64,000 bases of DNA, taken from NCBI RefSeq assembly GCF_026230105.1, contig NC_079474.1, positions 30,704,294 to 30,768,293 on the forward strand, written 5' to 3'. The notes under the pieces are model-generated. The model searched no databases and was not told the origin of the DNA. It saw nothing but the letters and a program-made list of their open reading frames with translations. The DNA comes from Diorhabda sublineata (Eukaryota; Arthropoda; Insecta; Coleoptera; Chrysomelidae). Shown here piece by piece: positions 35,331 to 47,235 of the stretch. The first letter of the stretch is position 1; each line of letters begins with the position of its first letter. Both the position numbers and the translations under genes were made by a program.

Positions 35331-38300
35331 AAAATGCATCTTTTTTTCATTCTGGCCAAATTTAATGGCAGAAGAATCATATCTATCATATCAATAATGA
35401 ATTTGAAAACTTTAGTATAAGCTTCTAAGATTATGTTCAATAAATGTTCATCATTCGATTCTTCACGTGTATCTTTATAAGACCCGAATATCCTGTACAG
35501 ATTCTAACTCATCAAAAATTTTCCGCACTGGATTTTTCTAGTTAGGTTAGGTTTGTGATAAACTGTCGTTTTCAAGTGGCAAAAAGATTTAAAAATACAG
35601 GGAGTATAATCAGTCATCTTAAAAAAGTCTTTTATGTCAACAGGAATACCGGACTATGATTTATGTGTGATGTTGGTTGGTTGTGTCATAATTTCTCACT
35701 TCCTCTTATTTACTGAAAGAGGATTTAACAGTTAACGCATCGATTGTTAGTTTAGATCGATTATATTACATTTAAAGAAGATTAAATGAAACATTTTCTA
35801 TATAGAAAAATCACTAGTGTTTTTGTTAAATTTAACAAATAGATTGACTGAAAATTTTACTGTCCATAATAATAAGGACTGAACACATTTGGAAACCGAA
35901 TATTTAATAGATAAAAGTATGTCAATTAAAAGAATCTAGAACACTTTTGGTTGAAGATAGGAATGATGGCGATTATTTAATGTTCAAAAATTCGAAACAT
36001 TAAAAAGAGAATCCTCAAATTGACACTACAAGAACGTGAGGATTAAGAAAGACAACGGAAGGAAGATATATCTCATGTCTGAAAAACTGTATAAAAACTG
36101 TATTGGAAGATATCCTTCCCGATATTTCTAAAATATTCAGAAGTTCAATTGTTTTTACACGTATTTCATACAAATGAAATTTATTTTCAGTGAATGACTC
36201 ACTTCTAAATGTTTCATAACCATGTAAGTCATGAAAAAAAGAAAACATCTAAAGCTTAATCTGGTTATTAATACTATAACGCAAGAAAGTTACTGTAACT
36301 TGGCAATTGCTCACATTATTATGCCGGTTCAGAATATTCTGGAGATTATATGGGTCTTCTAGAGATCTTGAAGCTCATTAGAATAATCTAGGGCAGCAGA
36401 TTGGGTATAGAAGCAGCGCTGCAGAGAAAGGAAGTTGATTCTGGTAAACAGATAAATAAGATTTCTAGTATGAAAGTTATAAACAAATTAGAAAAATCAA
36501 TAATTAGAATTTGTAAAATTTTCACTTTTCAGTGGTTTTAATAACCTATAAGGTCCATGAAGAAACAAAAAAAGGATTTTAAAATATAGTTGGAAGAGAG
36601 AGTTCAAGTTCGATGGTTCTGAGAGGGACAGAAAGTGCTGATTGATACTAATTGGATTCAAAGTATGTAATGTATGCAAGATTTATTGGACTTAGTTATG
36701 GTGTGTGATTGAGTACATAGAATTGTGATGGACACGATTTGATTGACCCAGAAAAAAGAGATCGCGAAAAAGCAGTGGTGGTTACATTACAGATAATAAT
36801 TTTAGAGAAAGTCACTCTCAACATAACAGTTTCTTCAGCTACAAATTAGAAATAATTTCAGAAGAAGTAATTGATAAGACATTTCTTTGCAAACAAAGAA
36901 AATGAAGCATCGATTTGAAGACGCACAAGTAAAGGTAGTTGCGATAGGTTCCAGTTTGAACACCTGCGAAGATCGATTTTGATAATGAGATCAGGGTGCA
37001 TATGGTGTTTACCTGCATACAAATTCGATGCAAATATAGTTGCAGAAGTCTTTCGGTCAGGTTCTGTTCGGTAGTGAGGTTATACTTCCTAGTAATCTTC
37101 TGTTTGGCTGCATGCACGATTCAGTTGCTACTGTCTCGATGAATGTTGCCAATGGGTATTGAGATGGAGAGTTATAAAGTGGAATCTAATGAATAATGTG
37201 AAGCTCTCGATTGTTACTGTGATACTTTCGTTTAAATCGCTATATATTTTACAGTTTGGACTCGGATTCTTAGCAAAGTTCTTTTTTGAATCTCATAAAG
37301 TTTGATACATTTCAGCATACTTAATTCCATATAATAATAAAATATATCTCTTCTTGTCAGATACTACATCAATATAATCAAGATTTTGATTATTTCATTC
37401 AAATCACGACAGAGAAGTGTAATTCGAACCGCAAACAAAACTTGTTGCTGTATCAAATTGCGACAGGAAATGTCTGTAATCTATCGGAATTAAAAAAAAT
37501 TGTTCCGGTGGTGCCATCGTCGGAACAGTAGAATCACAGAATCCAGAGGGAGATATATTGTCCCGTACTCTTGATTGCATGTCGAGCGTGTTGCCAATTG
37601 TACCGCAGAGAATTTCTACAATTCCCTTAGCCAATTAACCATCTCAGCACTATCGTTTCTCAGCAATGGAATGCTAACCCCATTCTTCATTATTTATTGA
37701 TAGGCGATGCTTGTTGCTAGTTGGATAATTATTAAAATTGGGACATATTTGCTACAAAGTGCACTGAAATCTGTGGAAACGGACGTAACGAGGAAATCGG
37801 AGTAACTTATAATTCCAAATATGCTAGTGGATTAATATTCCATATGGTGCTTCAAAACATGACATGACAAAGTCTCTATATTCTAACATCAATCAAATGA
37901 TATTGAGCTCGCGGCAAATGTAAAAAATAGGCAATCGTGAAGGTAATCGATTATATATCTTCAGAAAAATAATAAAAATTTGGAAACTTGAAAACTATAG
38001 AGTTAATTGCCTTACTAGAAAAACAACAAGGCCTAGAATACTCGTAGCTACAAATTGAGACTAAGAGTAATTTTTTATACAAATTATTCATTACATTCAG
38101 ATCTTTATCAGAGTATATTCCTTACAGAATAGGAATTATGAGGTTTTTATATATCTCTCTTTTCAATCAAGAATTTTGTTGCAAAAAATTTGATATATTG
38201 TGATGTATCTGTGATGCTGGGAGGAGAATATTCTTCAATATTCAACGATTTCGTTCTATACGGATAGGCAGAATATGAGATTGGTTAAAAATTACACAAA

Positions 38301-38730
38301 AATCGCAAAATCAATATCTGCAAAACCAAGACGAAAAGTAATAGCTTTGACGATCCAGCAATGCCGAATAATAAAGTTGTACTGATTTCTCGAACCGTCG
38401 AGAAGTGAAAATGTTAATTTCTCAACAACGTGTTTCTCTCAATACTTCAGCCCGTGAGAAAACTATATACCGAAAATATATAAAAGCTCATTGATTGATT
38501 TTGCAATACTAACACCTAAAATACCTAAACGAATACCCCAAATTAACCTTTGTCTTGGTTTTCTCGTCACCATTAAGAGTAAGTGAGAAATGGAGTTACA
38601 ACAATGTCCAAAAACTCGTTAAACATACCGTTAGCATATTTTTTAAGTTTGATTTTTCACAAAAATGTTGCAGTACGACCAGTCTCTTGGGAACGAGCTT
38701 TGATCGTACTATACCCTCACAATATTAGAG
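35331..38730. other. Intergenic with one odd frame
   Basis: No supported gene. The minus-strand frame at 37404-37634 (76 codons; contains NISPSGFCDSTVPTMAPPEQ) has a more balanced residue composition than its surroundings and may be a relic of a coding element, but I do not recognise it. The minus-strand frame at 36839-37117 (92 codons) is also unrecognised. Confidence 0.35.
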
Positions 38731-38734
38731 AATA

Positions 38735-39270
38735 AAACCCCTCCACTAGCTACGCAGATGACTCCACCATATTTTTTGCAATACACGTGGAAATGGCGGT
38801 TCTTCTAAACGGAATAATGGAGAGTTTGTTCTAACAATGAATAGAGCCAAAACAAAGATAATGGTAGTGGATAAGCCTAATGTATTGAGCAGCACCCATT
38901 TACTAAACTAATGGAAAAGCTCATATTTAACTAAAAACGCTAAAATGAATCTGGTACGAATCTGGTCTTCTCAATCTTCTTATACGGCTCAGGATCGTAG
39001 ACATTTAGAGCTAAAGCGAATATATTGATTCCTTTGAAATGAAAGAGAACTAATCGATTCAAAGTGGAAAAGATGACAAACTATTATCATCATACATAAA
39101 TAAAGTTTAGCAATCTTTGAGACACATATCTAGAAGGCGAGGTGACTATATAAGATGGCTTATAGTGATGAGAGAAATACGAAGTTGAGGATGATCACCT
39201 AGGAGATAGTCTGATCAAAGAGGTTACGACCCTCATGACTAAGGAAACGGGTTGAGAAATAAAGAGAGAA
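38735..39270 (+). pseudogene. RTE-like reverse transcriptase, 3' part
   Basis: Plus-strand frames give YADDSTIFFAIHVEMAVLLN, then EFVLTMNRAKTKIMVVDKPN, then LVFSIFLYGSGS-TFRAKA, IDSFEMK, QSLRHISRRRGDYIRWLIVM and RS-G-SPRR-SDQ. They follow the RTE order: catalytic YADD box (both Asp kept), LNRAKTKIMVVD, LYGSE.WTLRAK....IDSFEMKCWR, then the C-terminal FGHI.RR...L..LI..G.....R.RGRSP.RW.DQ. Deletions remove the YLG block between about 38935 and 38965, and stops occur in the tail. It is on the opposite strand to the relic at 33.5 kb and covers more of the 3' part. Confidence 0.8.
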
Positions 39271-41208
39271 AAAGTACTAGCAAACTGAATTGATTAAAAA
39301 AGTGTGTACCTAATGAATTCGCCTTTTTTGTTAATCACACTTCTCATTACACATATACAATTGTAATTAGGAACAAGCTTAATGCTATATATCATATCTC
39401 TACACACCCTCAGACTCTCCTGTAACTTCGTTGGCAATGTACGAATTCAAATATTAATAGTAAACAGTGGTATACTCAACAACTGTATTTCTCGTGATTA
39501 AAATTCCGGAAATATTTGATGACATCCGAGGAAGGTTAGGCTTGCATTATATATTTGTGGTAAATTACATCATTTGCCCAAATGCCCTGCAATGTATACG
39601 TCAAATATCTCAATCTACATTCATTGAATTCCGATGAAAATGAATTTAAACATATTTTGTCAATGTTTCGTTATGATTTATACTAAATTTGTTTGTTTTT
39701 AAGTTTCGATCTGTTCTACAGAGACAAAATGAATCATGAAATTCCAGTGTATTAGAAGCAAACGACTTGAGCACAATGTATATGTACAACAATGTAGTTG
39801 TTCTATCTAGGTAGAGCTATTATTTCTAAAAAAAATTTGAGATATGTAACTCCAGACATTTTTATTATAAGTGGACTATCTGGAAATTCTGAAAATGGTG
39901 AAAACTTGGGTTTATGAATCTGTATTTCAAGGAGATAATGATTTATAATAACCATGTCCGAATCAAATCTATCGTTGAGAAAATAAAGAGGGTTGCTAGA
40001 TTATATGAAGAGAAACTCCCAAATATACTCTCGTCGATATGTTCCAGCTTCTAGGAATTCAAGTCTAGATACAAATGCTCAGAAGAACTAAACCATTTGA
40101 GTTTGTGCATGTGAGTGTAAATCGGTCAGTGTTCTACGGTGTAGATTAGAAACGAAGTACGCAGAATACATCGAAAACTAAGATGGACCACAGTTGATGC
40201 TTGAAACCAGATGAGAATATAGTGGTGAGACATATTGAGAAAGTTTTTAAGACATACTGAGAAAGGTTTAATTTTGGTTTTGGTCTTGCCTTCCAATGGA
40301 AGATAATTCATTTCGGGTATTCCAGACATACTTGACATTGCAGTCGTTGAATAATATACGTTGTAATACTCGTACTATTGCATAATAACTACCACTAACC
40401 TTTTCCTTTTGTTTGCAGCTATAAACCCTCAGAATGTGATGTGAATAAATGCTTACAGAAAATAACTAATCAATAAGAAGGTTGACTCTCATGGAGCGAA
40501 AAAGTAGGATTTCAGTTGCTAAAACTGATATTTGAATCTTTGTTCATCCAAAAGTTCCTAGGTTTCTCTAAAATCTATAATTACAACTTTTTTGCAAATT
40601 ACAAATTCTATGGCATCGAATTGCTTCATGTCAAGTGACATATATGAATTTGTTTCGAAATTATTTTTATCAATTAAAAATGTTTGTCTTGTATCTTACA
40701 TAATCGATAAAAAATCAATTTGAATTGGGATTTATCCATTAATGAATGAATTTTCTGATGAACACACTGTATTTACAAGATAAAATACAAATATCAAAAA
40801 CACAGCTAGTACAAAAGTCAAACTTCATAAAATTTAATTTTGAATCAGTTTATCCAAGCATCCAGTTTCTACCTCCATACTCGTATCACTTTAAACGTTT
40901 TCCCATTACACTTTTTGTACACATTGTCATTTCAGTTTTGTTAATTACGAAATAGCTTGAAATTATAAAACGCAAATAGAATTCTCTGCCCAAAGGGTTG
41001 AAGGATAGTGTTGCCTTTCAAGTTTATATATAGGGTCGGGGGAAATAAAAATATTTGTATATTCTTTAAAGTATTTAATGGTGTTTGCATATGACACATT
41101 TTTTGCGATACGACGATATAATATATCAAATGCATCACCCTCATCATTGTTTTGAGTTGATATAATATTGTTACTAATACGAGATTTACTAACGCTTTCA
41201 ATCACGAT
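39271..41208. other. Intergenic, nothing supported
   Basis: No recognised features. Short frames at 40126-40338, 40746-40955 and 40941-41205 are not recognised. Confidence 0.4.
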
Positions 41209-41212
41209 TTAA

Positions 41213-41642
41213 CCCATTCAATACGGCAGCCATTTTGACAGATTATAACTGAGTACGGGGCTATTTGAGATAAACCTTTAACTTCGACGGAAAGGTTTTT
41301 TGATACAAATTATTTGATGTAACATTAATTTGAATTGAGAAAATCCCAAGGGCCTATTTTCAATAATTAACCGGGTGTGTTCCGGCACGCTCTCCGTCAG
41401 TGGTGAAGGGATCAGTTCACCTGTGTAGCGGGTAGTCTAACTTCGTGACTTACCTTGTAACTAATTCGTTGTTGGTTCCAAGATCAAGAAATGAAAGAAA
41501 CTAACAATAAAAAAAATCAATAACGACATTTTCAAAAGATGTAATTGTGTATATTAATTATGTTAACGATTACTTAAAATCATATACCGTCAGTGGGTAA
41601 GGAATAGAAGAGCGCGCCATCACCCTCTCCGTATTCAATGGG
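41213..41642. mobile_element. piggyBac-type MITE, 430 bp
   Basis: The element begins CCCATTCAATACGG and ends with the sequence whose complement is CCCATTGAATACGG, giving 14-bp terminal inverted repeats with one mismatch. It is flanked on both sides by TTAA (41209-41212 and 41643-41646). TTAA targets and a CCC start are the signature of piggyBac. The interior is GC-richer than its surroundings (e.g. GTGTTCCGGCACGCTCTCCG) and has no open frame, so it is non-autonomous. Words such as CGTCAGTGG recur near 41395 and 41588. Related full-length piggyBac relics lie at 49.6 and 58.9 kb, but I cannot show that they share its ends. Confidence 0.85.
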
Positions 41643-41937
41643 TTAACAACATCAAATTGAATGATAAAGTGAAATATATATTTGATACAGTATTAACAAT
41701 AATTGAAAATTTTACATTTACTTTCAATAGTTGTTCGTAGTGATAATCTTTGGCTATCTGATAGTATTTTGTGAGATCTTATTAGAACAACAGAATATTG
41801 AGGGTGTTTTCGTTTTTAATTCAATCATTGATCCATGCAACGGATAAATCAAGCTAAAATATTGATATCGATTCGTAATGAATAACTAAATAATTTTATT
41901 CCACATCAATAAATCTTAGTCTAAATCTCGAAAATAG

Positions 41938-42013
41938 CCCCTCCCTCCTCCCTCGCCCCCTTTTCTCACCGGAATTGAAATAATTCTAGTATCTCGATAC
42001 CCCCCCCCTCCCC
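41938..42013 (-). other. G-rich tract, potential G-quadruplexes
   Basis: The minus strand of 41938-41960 has runs of 5, 3, 2, 3 and 4 G separated by 1-3 bases, fitting the G-quadruplex rule. A second run of 8 C then 4 C (plus strand) follows at 42001-42013. Such tracts are rare in this AT-rich window. They lie about 200 bp upstream of the Helitron-like element. Confidence 0.6.
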
Positions 42014-42214
42014 GTATAAACGATATTGCACGCGCCACGGTAATGTACTTTTTAAATCTTTTTTTAATGTATAAAGTATGTATTTCAAGCATTTTATTCA
42101 TATTATTTATCTTCTGTACTAAGTTTTAGCACTGAACCATTTTTTTTGGAATAATTTCATACGTGTAATACGTTTAATACATGTAATGCATTTGTTTTGA
42201 TTTGTAAAAAAGGA

Positions 42215-42920
42215 GACGATTACTTTTGGGATATTACGGTAATATGAAAGTTTGTTTGTGACGCTTTCATGGGAAAACTACTTAATCAATCATCATAAAA
42301 CTTTGTACACATATTCTTATAGGTATTAGAAATAACATAGAATGTTTTTATGTTTTTATATAAAAAAGTATTTTTTACGAAAGATTAAAAAAAATATCAA
42401 AATCTAGCTTCTCAACGCCATCTAGCCTTCCAGTAATGAAGTTTGTAATTTCTATATATTTATTTTAATTTTTTCTGTCATTCTATAGGTACACAGTATA
42501 TTTGAATTTTTGAGGTAATGTGTCGTTTTCTTATTTTTACTCTATTCTTATTAAAAATGCTTGAGAAGTGGGAATTTGATCTATCCAAAGATTCGTCGCG
42601 GGCCGTGCAGTAAAAGCTGCAAGAATCTTCGACTCACGAAGAGCTGAGAAGACAACAACCATCGGAACGACAAAGTGTTTTGAAAGCAACTGAAACTCCT
42701 CTTCAGGTACGAGTTCGTTCAGGAAGACAAGCTACCCTGTATGTAGCTAGAAACGTCAGAACAAGTTTTTGAAACTTCATTGTACGCTGTACTTTTTCAA
42801 AAATTCATAATATCAGCCAAGTAATAAAATATAATCATATATCGATTTATTTCTTTTGTAATAATCTCTGATACTTTTTAAATGGTCTCAATGCGAGCGA
42901 AGCCGCGGATAAAAGTTAGT
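42215..42920 (+). mobile_element. Helitron-like element, non-autonomous
   Basis: The 3' end GCGAGCGAAGCCGCGGATAA followed by AAGTTAGT (42893-42920) is close to the recurrent insect Helitron terminus GCGAGCGAAGCCGCGGGCAAAAGCTAGT. The 5' side, from about 42215, contains GGGAAAACTACTTAATCAAT and AAACTTTGTACACATATTCT, the conserved non-coding start of such elements. Between them lies a short piece of a Helitron reading frame. Helitrons insert without target duplications, so the exact 5' border is uncertain. About 700 bp is too short for the Rep/helicase protein, so the copy could move only with help from another element. Confidence 0.75.
42590..42772 (+). pseudogene. Helitron ORF N-terminal remnant
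   Basis: Within the Helitron-like element a plus-strand frame reads KLQESSTHEELRRQQPSERQ and VLKATETPLQVRVRSGRQA. Repeats of the form ESxxERxxRLxxxR...RAAETPEQxxxR are typical of the N-terminal region of Helitron Rep/helicase proteins. The remainder of the protein is absent and a stop interrupts the frame at its start. Confidence 0.5.
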
Positions 42921-44345
42921 AATAGATATTTCAACCTTTAGTTAAAGAGCATTGTAAACTGTACATACCAGTATCTCCAAGAGGATTTATAAACACTGAA
43001 CCCTTGCTAGGCAAAACCAATTTTTCTACTATGGAATTTCCTTCCTATCGTACATTAAATATTTGTTATCTACTCTAGACAGATTTGATTATCCAATTTA
43101 CAGTTAAATACACAAAAGTTCAAAAAGTGATAAAAAAATAAATTCTAAAATAAAAAGTATGAGTTATTGAGTAATCTTAATGTGAGCCATAGATGACTTT
43201 TCAAATTCGCTTCGTAAGTCTGTCTCATAATAATTTTATAGAATTGACTAGAACCTATGGCTATTTTCGAACTAACGTTGTTACAGTATGAGAAAAGCTA
43301 TTAAAAATTTAAACTATCACAATGGAAGTTATTATTAATATAAATACTAGAATATCTGTTTCCGCTTAAATCTCAACGTAGCTTGGGAAAATTCATTTTA
43401 TTATAATTATAGTCACCTCGAATCCAGATTCTTCCGGATTGTTGGAATGTCTTGCTTCATGTTTGAAGCTTCCAATAATGAAAACAGTAAAAGAAGTAGA
43501 AGTACAAGAAATTGACGAATTCTTTAACTGACCCAGGACAATGTCGGTGCTGAAGTGAATTTCGAATATACAGAAATCGGATATAAAAGATAATCACCCA
43601 GATACGAGCCCGTGCATACCAACAATTGAAAAATAAAAGAACTAACACTGTCTTATTATATTCTTTTCTCTTTTCGTTGTTTGATCGCGACAAAATTTTG
43701 ATTTGAAATTTGATTACTTATTGAGTACTTAGAAACCCACATTTTTTACATACAAACCTCACTTTGAGCCACAATAATTAATTAAAATTAGAGCTATAAT
43801 TTCCGTGAAAAAATTAAAACTTTTTAAACACAAATATACTCCTGAGATTATCATACATGTTTATGAAAATTCATTTCATTCTACTGACGTTTTTGAATGA
43901 ATTTTGAACAAATTCATTTCTATACATTATTTTTTATTTTTAATAACAGCTGTTGATTGTAATCATATTTACAATTTAATTGAATGCATCTTTACTTCTC
44001 ATTAATAAAAAATAGTAAATTCACCGTCATCCATAAACTATTTTATAGTTTTGATTTTGATTCTCATTTGGGAATGTGACAATGGATGTTATTGAGACAT
44101 TTGTCATTTTCACATTCCTTTTCTCAAACGTCACGGAAATGGGTCTTATGATAAATAACATTTTCAAGAATAGAAGAAAAAAAGATACTATAATCAATTA
44201 AAAAACAAAACAGAAACAAAATAAAACATTCTCCCTCAACACATATACAAGGACTTTTCCAACAATTATCGAATTATTAGAATAAATATAATATTTGTAT
44301 AAGTCATAAAGGATATATTATATTATCTAACTATTTCGCTAAATT
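42921..44345. other. Intergenic, nothing supported
   Basis: No recognised gene. An imperfect inverted repeat, GGAATGTGACAA (near 44071) and TTGTCATTTTCACATTCC (near 44102), could form a small hairpin. Confidence 0.4.
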
Positions 44346-44349
44346 AAAA

Positions 44350-44884
44350 TTTAAAGCACCAGAAAGATATCAAGTGCCTTGTACTAATTGTGACGCTGTA
44401 TACATAGGATAGAGAGAAAATAGGCTAAGAGGTCATCAATACGATAAAAAAATAGAACTGCATTAACGAGTCATGAAATATGAATAAAAACATAAATTCA
44501 ATTATAAAGATCTAAAAAAGAGAATTTTTAGAAATGGTTCACATTCATAAGAACAAAAAAGATATAAATGATAAAAAAGACCTAAATAATGTAGGTGAAA
44601 TTTATAGCTCTATTTTGTAAATACTAATAAAACTACAAATAATTTGATTAATTAGGTACTGTACATATTCAAGATGTAAGGACTCATTAGAATAAAATTA
44701 TAGTCTGACTCAATTCTTATTTTGATGTTCATTATGAAGGTGATGTATTGATCATAATAAATACGCAAATTGTTAGTGTCAATATCATATTTTGATGAAG
44801 ACTAGAAGAAAAGTCGAAACGTCAATTTTATCTATCTTTCAAATATTATTGAAAAATTATTTTTGAAACAGAGGAGACCTGAAA
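44350..44884 (+). mobile_element. Penelope-like element, 3' end (copy 1)
   Basis: This is the tail of a Penelope-like retroelement: the C-terminal GIY-YIG endonuclease domain plus 3' UTR. Frames give FKAPERYQVPCTNCDAVYIG, then stops, RENRLRGHQYDKK, HKFNYKDLKK and a degraded KRxFLEMVHIHKN...DLNN..EIYS segment ending at the TAA at 44618. The YIG of GIY-YIG and the CTNCDAVYIGQT lead-in are characteristic of the family. The 3' UTR (to about 44884, ...GAGGAGACCT) is shared in part with copy 3 (62.3 kb). The RT domain is absent: strongly 5'-truncated, inactive. Confidence 0.8.
44789..44823 (+). ncRNA. Hammerhead-like motif in Penelope 3' UTR
   Basis: TTGATGAAGACT, then AGAAGAAA, then AGTCGAAACGTC: GACT and AGTC can pair as helix II, followed by GAAA. 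Penelope-like elements are known to carry hammerhead motifs of the form CUGAUGA...GAAA. Here the essential C before UGAUGA is T and an extra A precedes helix II, so it is probably inactive. A related sequence occurs in copy 2 at 53059-53089. Confidence 0.35.
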
Positions 44885-46065
44885 TTAAAAAAAATTAGAA
44901 ACATAAAAATATCAAACGGTCTAAGAAATAAGAAAATAATTTTAAATATAGTACGTTGAATATTCTATAAATTGAGATTAATTTTTGGAAATTTACTCGA
45001 ACAATGATGTATGTCTTGAACTACCGATTTTTAACTTACTATTGAGATCACGCGTTAATTAGATTCATTTAAAATGAAGCGAAAGTGTGAACCCACATCA
45101 TTATCAAACTGGCGGTTAAACCCCCATTCATTATCAACGCTTCCACCAGCCTTGTGGCAAATAAATCAAATATGATTAATTGTAACCAAATTAACGATAA
45201 CAAATGCCTCGAAAGTAGAATTTCAGCTATATATGAGAATTTACGAGGTGAAGAAGCTTTTTTGGATCCAAATCAGACGTCATAAGTTTTTTGTCAAGTC
45301 ATTCGAATACCATTCAAACTAATTCATTATACTGCAAACTATCTCATTCATATAAATTACCAAAGATATTGAAGGTGAGTATTGTACGCGAAGATGGAGG
45401 ATAGGTCGCTGCTGATATTAGGATAATTAACTAGAAAATTAACACCTCATAATAACTTGTAGTAATTAGATGTGTCTAGGAAAACAGTGTGGAAGAATCA
45501 TTCATAATATCAGGAGAGTTTTGAAAATAATCGATTATTTCAATAAGAGTCAGGCGTAAATTGCGAAAAAACGCGAACGTATTTTCTAATTGAGTTGTCT
45601 CTAATTACTTATGTAATTATTATTAATAGGTAGCTGTAAGAGGAAATCCTGAAGGGTTTGTCGTGAAAGAAGTGCATGATCTTTCTTTAAGCATCTAATT
45701 ACATCTAATAAAACACGATACATGAAAGCTGAAATGAATGTGTGTCTTAAAAGCCGTTTAATGCAAATGGAATGCACCATTTTTTCGACGACCAATCATT
45801 ATAATGATTTATATATAAATATTTAACATCTGGGCTTCTCCAATAAATTTCTTTATTTCATTTGAAACAAAGGTCTTAGCATTTTTAAGCCCATATCCTT
45901 GACATTTTTATTCAAGTATCCACTTTATGTTTGTAGATAGATAGTGTAGATTTCAAAATTGAATAACGTGTCCATAGTCTTGTAGGTGAATTTTTCAGAT
46001 AACTCATCAAAATAAACAATATACTGAGAAGTTATAAACTGGGAGTGAGATTGTAGGTTTTGCCA
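44885..46065. other. Intergenic, nothing supported
   Basis: No recognised features. A short frame at 45601-45795 on the minus strand is not recognised. Confidence 0.4.
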
Positions 46066-46069
46066 ATAA

Positions 46070-47235
46070 TTGGTTTTGCTTCTATCTTCTTTTCCAGTGC
46101 TTTATCCATTATTCTGTAGTTGATACTAGTAGTGAAGGGCTTGTCTGCCAAAGCGTAGGCAGACAAGCCCTTCACTATGATCATTTCCCTCCGGTGTATC
46201 CCAGAATCCATTGTATGGTAACTTTATTTTTCTTGCCTAGCAAGATTGTATTTGATATTGGAATTTAAAGCTCTAATTGCTGCTTGGGTATCGGATCAAA
46301 AATGCTTGGTGTGTTGTCCAAGCTTTCAGAATGTTTGGGAAGATTGGAGATGAGATATTATATAAAAGTAGATCTAATTAGGTATTCTGACGACTTAAAC
46401 ACCAACAAAGGTATGGGACTTGGTATCTATGGTTGAAATATCACCATTTAAGCAGAAATCACAACTATTGTCCATTATGATTCAATGATAAACAAAATAT
46501 ATTACAAATGAAAACATTGTCTTTCATCGGGTAGGGAAGCTATCAATTCCTAGAATATCAGACCAAAACAATTACCATAGCGTGAGAGCTCGGTCAGGAA
46601 GGCTATCAGGGAAATAAAGAGGTCGAAATTTGAGCCAAAGAAGGAGCAACAAAAGCCTTGACAAACCCATAGCCTCTTTGTGAGATTGCGCAAGCTTTCT
46701 TTAACCATCTATCAAAAACAGCATATCCAGCGAGTTTCAAATTTAATGAATACAAACACCACGAGAACGGCAAGTAACTATACTCACTCAAATACGGCTC
46801 GCCGACTTACTAGAAGTCACAACCGAGTATATCAGACTATCATGACCTAGAAAGAATAGAACTGATATAAAATAGCATATTTGTATAATTTCTGGTATGG
46901 TGTTATGATTCCACTTATTTCTACAGCTTAGGATTGATGAAGATTTTTTCTCAAAGATGAACTTTGGTCATTATTTTTAGAAGAATTTTCTTTGGTGATT
47001 CCGTATCTGAATCTCACTTTTCAGTACTATATGGAGACTTGGGAATCACTTCTAGTGCAGCTGTTATGCATCATTTAATGGATTCGGTTGCACATAAGCA
47101 AGTCAGTCTTTGAGAGATTGTTCCACGTGGTTTAAAACTAGTTCTAATGCCCCAAACCATTGCCCCATACGCGATGATTGGTTTTACAATTACCTTGTAC
47201 ATCCACTGTAAAATATTTGGGTTACAATCTCAATT
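46070..47235 (-). pseudogene. R1/I-type non-LTR element, RT end and RNase H, rearranged
   Basis: On the minus strand, 47232-46975 encodes NPNILQWMYKVIVKPIIAYG, AMVWGIRTSF, LTCLCATESIK and TAALEVI, matching the RT C-terminus of RNase-H-bearing R1/I-type elements (family form RPIITYGALVW...RLACLGITGAMRTCPTAALE). At 46330-46190, still minus, comes an RNase H middle: SDTQAAIRALNSNI and KVTIQWILGYTGG (family: SDSQAAIRAL, KVTLQWVPGH.G). The RNase H start, YSDDLNTNKGMGLGIYG (family YTDGSK...GAG.Y), however, is on the plus strand at about 46380-46434, so a middle piece has been inverted or a second copy inserted head-on. Stops are frequent. The plus-strand frame continuing through 46800 is not recognised. 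Confidence 0.65.
46130..46177. repeat. 20-bp perfect hairpin in the RNase H relic
   Basis: TAGTGAAGGGCTTGTCTGCC (46130-46149) and its exact complement (46158-46177) are separated by only 8 bases (AAAGCGTA). The arms sit just beyond the minus-strand RNase H block, where the family has its GNE.AD..A segment. A perfect repeat in a decayed element implies a recent or snap-back origin. Confidence 0.9.

Noticed and set aside
35551..35566. Insect telomere-type TTAGG repeats (GTTAGGTTAGG)
   Set aside because: Only two units, with no array; chance occurrence.
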